From: Epiperipatus broadwayi
Taxonomy: Eukaryota; Onychophora; Udeonychophora; Euonychophora; Peripatidae
Reading direction: 5' to 3'
Assembly: GCA_028023455.1 (NCBI GenBank)
Contig: JAQFVV010006354.1
Span: 1,586,615 to 1,650,614, forward strand
DNA length: 64,000 bases
Shown: positions 51,632-64,000 of the stretch, piece after piece
Position numbering within the stretch: the first letter of the stretch is position 1
Layout of the letters: every line of letters begins with the position of its first letter
Notes under the pieces: generated by a model
Told to the model about the DNA's origin: nothing
Databases searched by the model: none
The model's input: only the letters and a program-made list of their open reading frames with translations
Made by a program: the position numbers and the translations under genes

Positions 51632-53518
51632 TGTAACGGAATAGCGTTACATGGTATTCAAACCCAGGTGTATGGGGGTATATTCAACTATAATCAATTG
51701 ACGAAATAACTGACAGGGACAAAACTTTTATAAAAGCGGTCTTGCTTTAATAATAAGCGAAGAACAGCCGTTTCTAAAAGCCGATCGCAGCTATATAAGA
51801 GTACCTGTCAGATTTATTGAAAAAAAAAGAGTAAAAATTGTTGTTATTTTATTATTTTGTGTGTGTGTGCTAAGAATAAATCTATAATCCGTCGTTGTAG
51901 TTTTTTTTGTTATTTATTTTTGATCAATTAAAGAAGAATGATTGAATGCAAGTTTAACTTTTATAAAATAATTTAAATTAATTAGCAATATGTTCTGAAA
52001 TTCCAAGCAATCTCAGATTAATTTGTACAAACGTAATTAGTAAATGTAAAATTAGAAATTGAAACAATAGGCAGGATATGTGCTGGTACGCCGAGATAAA
52101 ACAAGCCAAAATTAGAAACAGAGGTGTGAGAAAGTGTACACCGCTATTGTACGACTCAGATTTCTGTCCCCAGAGAAACAATACCTAAGAAAAACGGTTA
52201 AATTCCAAACTAATGTCAACAATCCCAGAAATCTCGGAGTTGAGCTGACACGCGATGGACTTATCAAATAAAGGGACTCACAGGTGCATGGGATTGATTG
52301 GAGGAGAAAAATTCAAGGTGTGAGGGCGTGAAGGCAAAGATCAAAAAGGCCGAACAGCATTTTCAGAGGACAGTTGTGCTCTTCTTTAGAGAAATTATTA
52401 ATAGACTTGTTTTTTTTATTAGACGTTATGAATCTAACTGCCATGCGTTGCTGAATATAGAATTCGCGGCTTGACCGCCGGACCTCCGCGTCCAGTCCAG
52501 CTGACTGCCATCAAGATGCTCATACCACCGGAGAACCTCATATTAGGACCACGCTCACTGGGAGACCGCGCAAATCGCCGGAATACCTCATTAAAGAATA
52601 ATCTTCGCTCAGGATCCCATTACAGTCGTTCTACATTTCACAGGTAGCTATCGTAAAATTTGATATATTCAATTGTGCACTTAAAGAAATAACTTTAATA
52701 TCCAGAACTATTAGAAAGACATTAATCTAAAACAGTATAATTAATATTAATCATTTATGAACAGTTCGAGAATTTTTTACCTAATAAATTTGCCGACTGA
52801 TCAACAGTCTGAAATAATATGTGCAAAGTAATTTGAAGTTTACCGTTAATTGTCTCGGCTTGCCGATCACATACCTGCGTTAATCATTATCAAACAGATT
52901 AAATAAATATTTATGTAGCTAATTTTTTTGTTATTTAATTGCTTGGAATTTCAACATAAATTTATATATATCAGAATGAATGCTTTAGCGTAAGTTTGTT
53001 TGTATGGAAATGAATGCAGTTGATATTTTGGGGGTGGGATTTTATTGATTTTATGCTGAATGCAGTTGATATTTTGGGGGTGGGATTTCATTGATTTTAT
53101 GCTTATGTCGTGATGCTTTTTAGACTAAAGTTAAGTTGGATTAATTTGTTCTGTGGGATGTAGGGCGGGCCCTTCTATGATTATAATAATGGAGGTAGTG
53201 TGAAGGGTAATTGTGGCTGTGTTCGTTTCATGTTTCCGACTGGAGCGAGGCACGGGCATGTTTTGTGATATAATTGAGTGGGCTTATGCACATACGTGGC
53301 GGACTCTTCTAAAAGTTCTCCTGGCGCCTATTACTGGGATTCGATTCGAATCTATGTATAAAATAAATAAAGCGTACGTGTATGGGTGTTAGAAATTATC
53401 GTCGCAGAACATCATGTAATCCCCGGACGGAAGAACACAGCAGGTGCCAACAAAAAAAGGAATCGTCAAGCAAGGATTAGAGTAGGTAGTGGTGTTGCCA
53501 CGGTCGCGGGGGGTTACA
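51632..53518 (+). repeat. 5' LTR
   Basis: TGTAACGGAATAGCGTTACA opens and GGTTACA closes it, so TGTAAC/GTTACA are inverted ends. A TATA box (TATATAAG, 51792-51799) is about 160 bp in, and AATAAA signals are near 53363-53371. A 46-bp unit is tandemly duplicated at 53011-53102 (ATATTTTGGGGGTGGGAT core). Confidence 0.95.
51792..51799 (+). promoter_or_regulatory. TATA box in 5' LTR
   Basis: TATATAAG in a locally GC-richer context. The same box is at 58213-58220 in the 3' LTR. Probably drives the genomic RNA. Confidence 0.6.
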
Positions 53519-53520
53519 TT

Positions 53521-53540
53521 TGGCGCGTCAACGTGCGGCG
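53521..53540 (+). promoter_or_regulatory. primer-binding site
   Basis: TGGCGCGTCAACGTGCGGCG begins 2 nt after the LTR. It matches the tRNA-Lys(CUU) complement TGGCGCCCAACGTGGGGC except for a one-base insertion and two or three substitutions. Confidence 0.65.
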
Positions 53541-54308
53541 AAACTGTTGTTTCAAAGGGCAGAACCGACGTGAGTACAGCTGACGTTAATAACAACGAAA
53601 GCAAATCTAAAAAAGAGGGCGCTCGAAATAACGGAACAAATTGTCTACTAAAGCAGGGGGAAAATTTTCGGAATTATCGTGAAAAAAAAAAAAAAAACTA
53701 GTAAATATTGCTTGAGAGAGTGGGAAGGGGATTTAGTTCTTGTAGTATTAACAAAATAATCAAGCGGCCGGATATAACTGATATTTGTAGAAAGCTGTGG
53801 AATAGCGGGATTCCGTGGAGGAAATATCGTGTATCAAAGGAAGCAACTCGTAAATTAATTTCAATACTAATAAGACAACTGCAAATAATTTTAATCGAAA
53901 AAAAAAAGGAAAGGAAAATCATTTTAATATTAGTGTATTCTTAAAAAAGGGAACGAACTGTATCTGGGATCTTGTTAGTTTTCGTGTTACTTAAAAAAAT
54001 AAAAGGGATGTTGCGTATAAACAACACGGATATGTAGATGACCACAGAAAAAAAATATATATATATAAAAGTTAAGTAAAGTATAACCGTACATATAACC
54101 GAGGGCTACCGTATATAAATGAAGGGAACAGTAAGACCTGGGATAATCTGAGCGTGAGGAACCAAATTGAAGGAAGGATAGGAGCTGTGGGAATTTTGAA
54201 GGGCAATGAGCATCGAAGGGTAGGATAAGACAGTCAGGGGGACCCGCGGAGTAGTAGGTGATGAGTCGTGGATTATTATAGCCAAAGATAAACTAAATAT
54301 TAAACAGA
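53541..54308 (+). other. untranslated leader of Ty3/gypsy element
   Basis: Short frames in several phases, none with recognisable content. Expected to hold packaging signals, but none can be seen directly. Confidence 0.6.
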
Positions 54309-55562
54309 ATGGAGGGAAAGTGGATTAAGCTGGAACATTTTACAGGAAAGGGAGACGAAAGCCCGTGTCGACATGTGGAAAGTCTAAAGAGGTTGTTCTT
54401 GTGCAGGCAGTTTAGTGAAGAGTCAAAGATAGTGATTGCATGCAGCCACATCCAAGGGGAGGTCGTGGACTGGTGGGAGTCGAGGAAAGAGAAACCGGAG
54501 ACGTTTGAAGAATACCAAAGAGCCATCATGGGAAGATATTGGGGACTAGCCCAACAAGAAAGGGAAAGGTGGGCGATAGAGCAAAGTGAAAAGGGAGAAG
54601 ATGAAATGTACAGTACCTTCATACAGCGACAGGTGGCAAGGTTAAGAAAAATCAGTGAATATCGAGTACCGGAAGAGCGGCAAATCAGGATAGCGGGGCA
54701 CAACCTGCCCAGGGAGATTAGACAAGTAATTGAGAGGAAAACTGAGATAAAACGAGTGTTGGAGATATTAGATGCGGCCGAAAATGATGACTATTTCATC
54801 GGAGAAGGGAAGGATGGGATCCGGATAGCTAACATAGCACAAGATGGAGGGGGGAAGTGCCCCAAGATCGAGGTATCAATCCAAGGGGTGCATGCGAGGG
54901 CGCTGCTGGATACAGGAAGTCAGGTGTCGGTAATGGCTCAGGAAACGTTTGACAGGATCGCCCAAGGGAAGACAGGACTGAAAATCTTGCCATTGAAAGG
55001 GACCCAGGTTATACTGGCCAATGGGAAGAAGGCAAAAATACAGACCAAACAGGTGTGGGCGAATATAGTTATTGCAGGACAGGAATTCACCCAGGTGGTG
55101 TTAATACTTGAGGGGCTGATACACGACTTGGTGTTAGGGTCTGATTTTATGAGAATGGCAAAGTGCAACATTGATTATGGGACTGAACAAGCAAGAATCG
55201 GTAGGGTCACGGTGCCGTTTGGGGAAACCATGGATAAAGAACCGGAAGGGCAGAGGAAACTGCAATGTATCATGATAAAAGGGGAAATTGAGAAAAAAGT
55301 GAAGGAAATGGCAGGGCCAGATGAAGGGCAGAGAGAGAAGATCCAAGGAATACTGGGGACTTACGAGAGTGTTTTCTCAGATAAACCGGGAGTAATCAAG
55401 GGGTACGAACACCGAATCCGGTTGAACACCAGCAACCCATATCAAACCAGGGCGTACCCAATCCCATTCCAATACAGAAAGGAAATTGAAACTCAGCTGG
55501 AGCAGATGATAGAGTGGGGGTTATCTCGAAGTGTACCTCACCGTACTGTAACCCCATCTTAG
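54309..55562 (+). CDS. gag-pro: Gag and protease of Ty3/gypsy element, running into broken RT
   Basis: 417 codons from ATG 54309 to TAG. Residues 1-160 are a capsid-type Gag: EVVDWWESR at 51-59 and RQIRIAGHNLPREIRQ at 124-139 match the gag relics on the minus strand. No CCHC zinc knuckle follows, and Gag is short. Residues 183-290 are a retropepsin-type aspartic protease with the catalytic LLDTGSQVSVM (199-209) and the later DLVLGSDF (273-280). Residues 340-417 begin the RT linker and N-terminus. Gag and protease share one frame without a frameshift signal. After a G5 run (55516-55520) the frame no longer matches RT and ends within 14 codons, consistent with one missing G. Gag forms the cytoplasmic particle; the protease would mature it. 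Confidence 0.9.
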   Translation: MEGKWIKLEHFTGKGDESPCRHVESLKRLFLCRQFSEESKIVIACSHIQGEVVDWWESRKEKPETFEEYQRAIMGRYWGLAQQERERWAIEQSEKGEDEMYSTFIQRQVARLRKISEYRVPEERQIRIAGHNLPREIRQVIERKTEIKRVLEILDAAENDDYFIGEGKDGIRIANIAQDGGGKCPKIEVSIQGVHARALLDTGSQVSVMAQETFDRIAQGKTGLKILPLKGTQVILANGKKAKIQTKQVWANIVIAGQEFTQVVLILEGLIHDLVLGSDFMRMAKCNIDYGTEQARIGRVTVPFGETMDKEPEGQRKLQCIMIKGEIEKKVKEMAGPDEGQREKIQGILGTYESVFSDKPGVIKGYEHRIRLNTSNPYQTRAYPIPFQYRKEIETQLEQMIEWGLSRSVPHRTVTPS

Positions 55563-56159
55563 CCGTAAGAAAGAGTGACGGATCGATACGATTGTGCCTC
55601 GATGCCAGACAACTGAACAAGGTGACCATTCCAGATACAAATGCCCCGCCCATCATGAGCGAACTGATGACGAGATTTCAGCACAAGCTGAATCTTCTCA
55701 ACCATGGATTTGACAAATAGCTACTGGCAAATGAGCCTCCATCCGGATGATCGTAAATACACCACATTCAAATATAACGGACGGGCGTACCAGTTTAACC
55801 GCATGCCTTTCGGATTAAAGAATAGCGGCGCTGGCTTAGTGCAGTGCCTGGACCAAACCCTATCAGAGGAAGTTAAGAAATTCGTCACGATGTACGTCGA
55901 CGACATTATTATAGCGTCTGAAAACATAGAGGAGCATTGTCGGCATTTAGAAATGTTGCTCCATGAATGCGAACAGAAGGGCATAAAAATAAATATAAGA
56001 AAAAGCCACTTCGCGACCCAGGAAGTCAAGTTCTTGGGACATATCATAAGCCAGGAGGAATACGGCCTAACCCCAAAAGATCCAGGCCATCCAAGAATTC
56101 CCTATTCCGAAGAAGAGAAAGGATATCAAAGCATTCCTCGGAATGTGCACCTTCTATAA
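55514..56159 (+). pseudogene. pol: reverse transcriptase region, frame-broken
   Basis: RT continues in a second frame (55514-55720) with SPYCNPILAV and IRLCLDARQLNKV, then in the original frame from about 55692 (FSTMDLTNSYWQ), through YQFNRMPFGLKNSG to the catalytic YVDDIIIAS (around 55894-55920) and KFLGHIIS (around 56028). Near 56075-56078 (an A4 run) it moves to the third frame, which leads into RNase H. So there are breaks near 55520, 55690 and 56076. RT copies the element RNA into DNA. All key motifs are present, so decay is limited to indels. The second break also lacks a few codons compared with relatives, so it is less likely to be a simple read error. Confidence 0.9.
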
Positions 56160-57987
56160 CAAGTTCTATGAAAACTTCTCCCATGATATGGAACCCCTAT
56201 TACAATTGTTAAGAAAGGAGGAAGCGTGGATATGGGATGAGAGACGGGAACGGAGTTTCCAGAAGGTGAAGGAAGGATTTTTAAAACAGACCATATTGGC
56301 GTACCCAGACTTCGACCAGATATTTTGGTTACAGACGGATAGTAGCGACATTGGGCTAGGAGCCACATTGTACCAAAAGGGGCCGGATGGGGAACAAAGG
56401 GTGTTGGCGTTCATTAGCCGACTGCTCAAAGATCCCGAACGAAGATACACTGTCACCGAACGAGAGGCCCTCGCCATAGTGTGGGCTTTCAAAAAGTTCA
56501 GACAGTACCTGGTCGGATCCAAAGTGAAAGTAATTACCGACCATCGGAGTCTTGAATTTCTGAACAAGAGTTTTTTGACGAATAATAGATTAGTGAGGTG
56601 GAGTTTAGCCCTGCAGGAGTTCCAATATGAAGTGGAATATTGTAAGGGGAAGGATAACATGGTCGCGGACGCACTGAGCCGGTACCCTGTGAGACCACAG
56701 CCAAATGCCGAGGGTGAGGAGTTCGCGTACATAGCCGCTACTACCAGGCGAAGCAGGGAGGGTGAGTTTGGAGCGAACAACATTCGGAAGAGCCAGAAAG
56801 AGGATGAAGAATGCCAACAGGTAATACGATACCTACGTGAGAAGAGGCCGAAGGCAGGGCCCGCCCAGAAAGGGGAAGAGACGGGGGGAAGTCCGCTATG
56901 GAAATATCAGGACCGGTGCATTATTCTGGAAGGAATAGTCCAAAGGAAAACCGGGAGCAGGAGACAAACCCGCATTGTAATACCGAAGGGAATGCGGGAT
57001 CGAATGGTTGATGAGACCCATCAGGAACGTGGCCATTACGGAGCGAGCAAGACGGAGGGGTACCTCAGTAATTGGTTTTACTGGCCGGGGATGCACCGCG
57101 ACATTGCCCGAAGACTACGGAAGTGTGAGGTTTGTGCGAGGACAAAACCGTTAAATCGGTCGAATGAAGGACCTCAAATACCGATCATCGCCCGGGAACC
57201 AAACCACACCCTGGCTATCGATTACTACGGGCCATTGCCAATGTTTGGGGGGAAGAGGTATTTGCTGGTCACATATGATCTTTGCTCCAAAATCGTCGCC
57301 ACGTACCCCATGGCCCGGGCTAATGCGAACCAGACCATCAAACTGTTGGAAACCAAACAGTTTCCCATCATCGGGAAACCTAAGTGCCTCTTATCGGATC
57401 ATGGCACACCGTTTGTATCAAGGATATGGAGGCGATGGGTGAACCAACTGGGGATCAAACATCATATGACGTCTATCTGGAACCCACAGAGCAACCCATG
57501 CGAGCGGGTGATGCGGGAGTTGGGGCGGCTATTCTGCGTATACACGGCCGGAGATCATCGGAAATGGGTTCGGGAGATTCCCCGGATTATTGCCATGATC
57601 AATACCTCGAAAAATGAGTCCACTGGACTTGAACCAAGTCGACTCCATTATGGACGACCTATACCTTACCCGTACGATGATAGACCATTGATCCGGACAG
57701 GAAGAGTTGACCGAAAACAGGACAAACAGATGGCTTTACAGAGATTGGAACATATGGGGGAGAAACGAAGGCAAACCAAGAGGCCGTCCCAAAATATGTT
57801 CACTGTGGGAGACAAAGTGATGGTAAAATCCAATCCGGTCAGTCGACCGGAACAGAACGTATTCAAGAAATTTCTCGACATCTATGAGGGCCCATATGAG
57901 ATCGTCAAGGCGTATGGTAATAACGCCTTTGTACTAGCACAAGGGAAGGGAACATTCAATGCCAGGGCACTGAAGAGGGCCGAATAA
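56143..57987 (+). CDS. pol: RT C-terminus, RNase H and integrase of Ty3/gypsy element
   Basis: 614 codons open to the stop; the reading frame is continuous with RT only across the 56076 break, so the first ATG is not a real start. RNase H has D66 (LQTDSSDIG), E108 (TEREALAIVWA), D133 (ITDHRSL) and D176 (MVADALSR). Integrase has the zinc site H293, H298, C328 and C331, the catalytic triad D360 (LAIDYYGPL), D419 (LLSDHGTPF) and E454 (NPCERV), giving D-D(34)-E, and a GPY-type module at 583-590 (GPYEIVKA). No chromodomain follows. RNase H removes the RNA template strand; integrase joins the DNA copy to the chromosome. The antisense relic at 20345-24571 has matching RNase H and C-terminal parts but lacks the integrase core. 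Confidence 0.93.
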   Translation: MCTFYNKFYENFSHDMEPLLQLLRKEEAWIWDERRERSFQKVKEGFLKQTILAYPDFDQIFWLQTDSSDIGLGATLYQKGPDGEQRVLAFISRLLKDPERRYTVTEREALAIVWAFKKFRQYLVGSKVKVITDHRSLEFLNKSFLTNNRLVRWSLALQEFQYEVEYCKGKDNMVADALSRYPVRPQPNAEGEEFAYIAATTRRSREGEFGANNIRKSQKEDEECQQVIRYLREKRPKAGPAQKGEETGGSPLWKYQDRCIILEGIVQRKTGSRRQTRIVIPKGMRDRMVDETHQERGHYGASKTEGYLSNWFYWPGMHRDIARRLRKCEVCARTKPLNRSNEGPQIPIIAREPNHTLAIDYYGPLPMFGGKRYLLVTYDLCSKIVATYPMARANANQTIKLLETKQFPIIGKPKCLLSDHGTPFVSRIWRRWVNQLGIKHHMTSIWNPQSNPCERVMRELGRLFCVYTAGDHRKWVREIPRIIAMINTSKNESTGLEPSRLHYGRPIPYPYDDRPLIRTGRVDRKQDKQMALQRLEHMGEKRRQTKRPSQNMFTVGDKVMVKSNPVSRPEQNVFKKFLDIYEGPYEIVKAYGNNAFVLAQGKGTFNARALKRAE

Positions 57988-58038
57988 CTTCGCTCCTTCT
58001 CAGAGCTAAAACCCGCAACATCGGATTTTACTCTACAC

Positions 58039-58052
58039 CGGTTGGGGAGATA
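58039..58052 (+). promoter_or_regulatory. polypurine tract
   Basis: GGTTGGGGAGATA lies directly before the 3' LTR start TGTAACGG, 51 bp after the pol stop. Interrupted by TT and a terminal TA. Confidence 0.65.
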
Positions 58053-59936
58053 TGTAACGGAATAGCGTTACATGGTATTCAAACCCAGGCGTATGGGGGT
58101 ATATTCAACTATAATCAATTGACGAAATAACTGACAGGGACAAAACTTTTATAAAAGCGGTCTTGCTTTAATAATAAGCGAAGAACAGCCGTTTCTAAAA
58201 GCCGATCGCAGCTATATAAGAGTACCTGTCAGATTTATTGAAAAAAAAGAGTAAAAATTGTTGTTATTTTATTATTTTGTGTGTGTGTGCTAAGAATAAA
58301 TCTATAATCCGTCATTGTAGTTTTTTTTGTTATTTATTTTTGATCAATTAAAGAAGAATGATTGAATGCAAGTTTAACTTTTATAAAATAATTTAAATTA
58401 ATTAGCAATATGTTCTGAAATTCCAAGCAATCTCAGATTAATTTGTACAAACGTAATTAGTAAATGTAAAATTAGAAATTGAAACAATAGGCAGGATATG
58501 TGCTGAGTACGCCGAGATAAAACAAGCCAAAATTAGAAACAGAGGTGTGAGAAAGTGTACACCGCTATTGTACGACTCAGATTTCTGTCCCCAGAGAAAC
58601 AATACCTAAGAAAAACGGTTATATTCCAAACTAATGTCAACAATCCCAGAAATCTCGGAGTTGAGCTGACACGCGATGGACTTATCAAATAAAGGGACTC
58701 ACAGGTCCATGGGATTGATTGGATGAGAAAAATTCAAGGTGTGAGGGCGTGAAGGCAAAGATCAAAAAGGCCGAACAGTGTTTTCAGAGGATAGTTGTGC
58801 TCTTCTTTAGAGAAATTATTAATAGACTTGTTTTTTTTATTAGACGTTATGAATCTAACTGCCATGCGTTGCTGAATATAGAATTCGCGGCTTGACCGCC
58901 GGACCTCCGTGTCCAGTCCAGCTGACTGCCATCAAGATGCTCATACCACCGGAGAACCTCATATTAGGACCACGCTCGCTGGGAGACCGCGCAAATCGCC
59001 GGAATACCTCATTAAAGAATAATCTTCGCTCAGGATCCCATTACAGTCGTTCTACATTTCACAGGTAGCTATCGTAAAATTTGTTATATTCAATTGTGCA
59101 CTTAAAGAAATAACTTTAATATCCAGAACTATTAGAAAGACATTAATCTAAAACAGTATAATTAATATTAATCATTTATGAACAGTTCGAGAATTTTTTA
59201 CCTAATAAATTTGCCGACTGATCAACAGTCTGAAATAATATGTGCAAAGTAATTTGAAGTTTACCGTTAATTGTCTCGGCTTGCCGATCACATACCTGCG
59301 TTAATCATTATCAAACAGATTAAATAAATATTTATGTAGCTAATTTTTTTGTTATTTAATTGCTTGGAATTTCAACATAAATTTATATATATCGGAATGA
59401 ATGCTTTAGCGTAAGTTTGTTTGTATGGAAATGAATGCAGTTGATATTTTGGGGGTGGGATTTTATTGATTTTATGCTGAATGCAGTTGATATTTTGGGG
59501 GTGGGATTTTATTGATTTTATGCTTATGTCATGATGCTTTTTAGACTAAAGTTAAGTTGGATTAATTTGTTCTGTGGGATGTAGGGCGGGCCCTTCTATG
59601 ATTATAATAACGGAGGTAGTGTGAAGGGTAATTGTGGCTGTGTTCGTTTCATGTTTCCGACTGGAGCGAGGCACGGGCATGTTTTGTGATATAATTGAGT
59701 GGGCTTATGCACATACATGGCGGACTCTTCTAAAAGTTCTCCTGGCGCCTATTACTGGGATTCGATTCGAATCTATGTATAAAATAAATAAAGCGTACGT
59801 GTATGGGTGTTAGAAATTATCGTCGCAGAACATCATGTAATCCCCGGACGGAAGAACACAGCAGGTGCCAACAAAAAAAACAATCGTCAAGCAAGGATTA
59901 GAGTAGGTAGTGGTGTTGCCACGGTGGCAGGGGGTT

Positions 59937-59939
<3 letters not shown>
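58053..59939 (+). repeat. 3' LTR
   Basis: Same length as the 5' LTR and about 99% identical by eye, including the TATA box (58213-58220), the duplicated 46-bp unit and the AATAAA near its end. Differences cluster in two small groups, near 58779-58791 and in the last 65 bp. Confidence 0.95.

Positions 59940-59989
<50 letters not shown>
59940..59989. repeat. (TA)n target, right half
   Basis: About 25 TA units immediately after the 3' LTR, apparently the continuation of the tract at 51616-51631. Confidence 0.85.
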
Positions 59990-59992
<3 letters not shown>

Positions 59993-60405
59993 AAACAAAA
60001 CAAGTTATAAATTTTGTACCTTGCTCATAGCTTGCATTTTATGATCACTAGATGGAGATTTATCAATAGCTCACTAACAAGCTTAGTTTACATAAACACT
60101 GAGAGAGATAGAATTCAATATCTCTTTCATTGTCTCCAACTTTTAAACCATGGTTTCAAGCTAGTTAGCTCATGTCAGTAAAGGGTAGGAAGACCAGAAA
60201 CTAGATTTAAACACCAACTCTACAAACAACATTTATGAAACATATTTCTATCAGTTTGAAAGCACAAATTTTTCAGATACGTAAATATCTTCAAATCCAG
60301 TCAAACAAATTAAATAGCTATATAGGTCTGAATTCAGCTCAGTTTCACCATATAGTAAAAGCCTCTGCAATCTATATCATTGCAAAAACCTTCAAGGGTT
60401 CATTT
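59989..60405 (+). repeat. 420-bp repeat, copy 1 (direct)
   Basis: Begins ATGATAAACAAAACAAGTTA and ends near TTCAAGGGTTCATTT. Copies 1 and 2 are about 90% identical. Open frames in it are short. Contains ATATAGGTCTGAATTCAG, also seen at 49.36 kb. Confidence 0.8.
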
Positions 60406-60825
60406 ATGATAAACAAAACAAGTTATAAATTTCATAACTTCTCATAGCTTGCATTTTATGATCACTAGATGGAGCTTTACCAATAGCTCACTAACAAACT
60501 TAGTTTATATAAATGCTGAGAGAAATAGAATTCAATATCTCTTTCATTGTCTCCAACCTTTAAACTATCGTTTCCAGCCAGTTGGCTCACATCAGTAAAG
60601 AGTGGGAAGATCAAAAACAAGATCTAAATACCAACTCTACAAAAAACATTTATGAAACATGTTTCTATCAGTTTGAAAGCACAATTTTTTTTAGATACAT
60701 AAATACCTTCAAATCCAGTCAAAAAAACTAGATAGCTATATGGGTCTGAATTCAGTTCAGTTTCACCATATAGTAAAAGCCTCTGCAATCTATATCATTG
60801 CAAAAACCTTCAAGGGTACATTTAT
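60406..60825 (+). repeat. 420-bp repeat, copy 2 (direct)
   Basis: Starts with the same ATGATAAACAAAACAAG as copy 1 and follows it without spacer. Forms a palindrome with copy 3. Confidence 0.8.
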
Positions 60826-61190
60826 AACTTGTTTTGTTTATCATAAATATACCCTTGAAGGTTTTTGCAATGATATAGATTGCAGAGGCTCTTATTATAC
60901 TGTGAAACTGAACTGAATTCAGACCCATACAGCTATCTAGTTTGTTGACTGGATTTGAAGATATTTACGTATCTGAATAGAAATGTGTTTCATAAATGTT
61001 TATTATAGAGTTGGTGTTTAGATCTAGTTTCTGGTCTTCCTACCATTTACTGATGTGAGCCAACTATCTCAAAAGCATTGTTTAAAGGTTGGAGACAATG
61101 AAAGAGATATTTGATTTTATCTCTCTCAGCGTTTATGTAAACTAAGCTTGTTAGTGAGCTATTGGTTAATCTCCATCTAGCGATCATACA
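60826..61190 (-). repeat. 420-bp repeat, copy 3 (inverted)
   Basis: Reverse complement of copies 1 and 2 from the CCTTCAAGGGTA end, stopping at TGATCGCTAGATGG (reads GATCATA at 61190 on plus). The part matching the repeat start (AACTTGTTTTGTTTATCAT on plus) lies at the copy 2/3 junction instead of the far end. This rearranged junction points to a template switch or a gene-conversion step. Confidence 0.75.
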
Positions 61191-61472
61191 TATATGTTAA
61201 ATAATGTTAATTCATATTTTACATTTGTAAATATTTTTTTATTTATATTATATTGTAAGACTATGATATTGTTAATTTATATATAAATATAATAACTATA
61301 TTTAAAAGATACCTTAGATGAGTTGTGATTTATGTGTGCATTGTTTATTTGATTTTTCATTTTACATACATGATTCACAGAAATTTATAATTTGAAATAT
61401 TACTTATTTGGCACATGATCCATAAAGATTACTTAGATATTATTCTATTATATTTTACTGAATAATAAGATA
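61191..61472. other. AT-rich DNA without recognised feature
   Basis: No gene or repeat recognised. Confidence 0.5.

Positions 61473-64000
<2,528 letters not shown>

Larger units (their letters stand above)
51632..59939 (+). mobile_element. Ty3/gypsy LTR retrotransposon, structurally complete
   Basis: 8,308 bp: 5' LTR (1,887 bp), primer site, 790-bp leader, gag-protease, reverse transcriptase, RNase H, integrase, purine tract, 3' LTR (1,887 bp). The domain order PR-RT-RH-IN is Ty3/gypsy. No envelope frame and no chromodomain are present. The LTRs differ by about 20 substitutions and two 1-nt indels by eye, near 1%, so insertion is recent on the scale of this window. Pol has three frame breaks, so this copy should be inactive unless some breaks are assembly errors at homopolymers. 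Its GC content is well above the surroundings. The lysine-type primer site suggests relatives such as the Osvaldo/Ulysses group, but clade needs a tree. Confidence 0.95.

Noticed and set aside
53386-53944. Overlapping frames at the 5' LTR/leader junction.
   Set aside because: They cross the LTR end and primer site and recur in part at the 3' LTR. No protein similarity.
54293-57881. Long antisense frames opposite gag-pol (such as 54293-54703 and 56166-56783 on minus).
   Set aside because: Shadow frames in a GC-richer coding region; no recognisable protein.
57900-58052. Envelope gene after integrase.
   Set aside because: Only 65 bp separate the pol stop from the 3' LTR.

Overview
The window looks like repeat-rich intergenic or heterochromatic DNA from an AT-rich animal genome. 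Evidence for an animal: Ty3/gypsy retrotransposons with animal-type YVDD reverse transcriptase and no chromodomain, piggyBac-like MITEs in TTAA sites, tRNA-derived SINEs, and very many (TA)n and (ATT)n microsatellites. I found no convincing host gene, no rRNA and no intact tRNA gene. The phylum cannot be fixed from the sequence.

Layout. 1-1.4 kb: featureless AT-rich DNA. 1.4-12.8 kb: a minus-strand element whose two nearly identical 4.6-kb ends flank a 2.1-kb centre; the polypurine tract, primer-binding-like site and TGT...ACA ends fit an LTR retrotransposon with giant LTRs and only a decayed gag-like reading frame. 14.4-19.8 kb: a second minus-strand relic with a recognisable gag and LTR-end signals. 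19.9-20.2 kb: a long palindrome. 20.3-24.6 kb: a decayed minus-strand Ty3/gypsy gag-pol whose integrase catalytic core is deleted. 24.8-26.6 kb: a palindrome, a tRNA-like sequence and a head-to-head SINE pair. 31.3-32.7 kb: an inverted repeat enclosing a piggyBac-like MITE. 33.65-41.2 kb: a non-coding LTR element in the tandem form LTR-internal-LTR-internal-LTR, with tRNA-Lys-type primer sites. 41.2-51.3 kb: two diverged copies of a ~4-kb AT-rich repeat, a second MITE and trinucleotide microsatellites. 51.6-59.9 kb: a structurally complete Ty3/gypsy element on the plus strand, with 1,887-bp LTRs about 1% apart and three frame breaks in pol. 60-61.2 kb: a 420-bp repeat in two direct copies and one inverted copy. 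61.4-64 kb: microsatellites and AT-rich DNA.

How the parts relate. The retroelements share several traits: TGT...ACA-type ends, primer sites resembling the 3' end of tRNA-Lys(CUU), and contact with (TA)n microsatellites at their outer edges. The plus-strand element is the only one here with a near-complete pol. The others have gag only, no ORF, or no integrase core, and would need proteins from a related complete element to move. This dependence is inferred, not shown.
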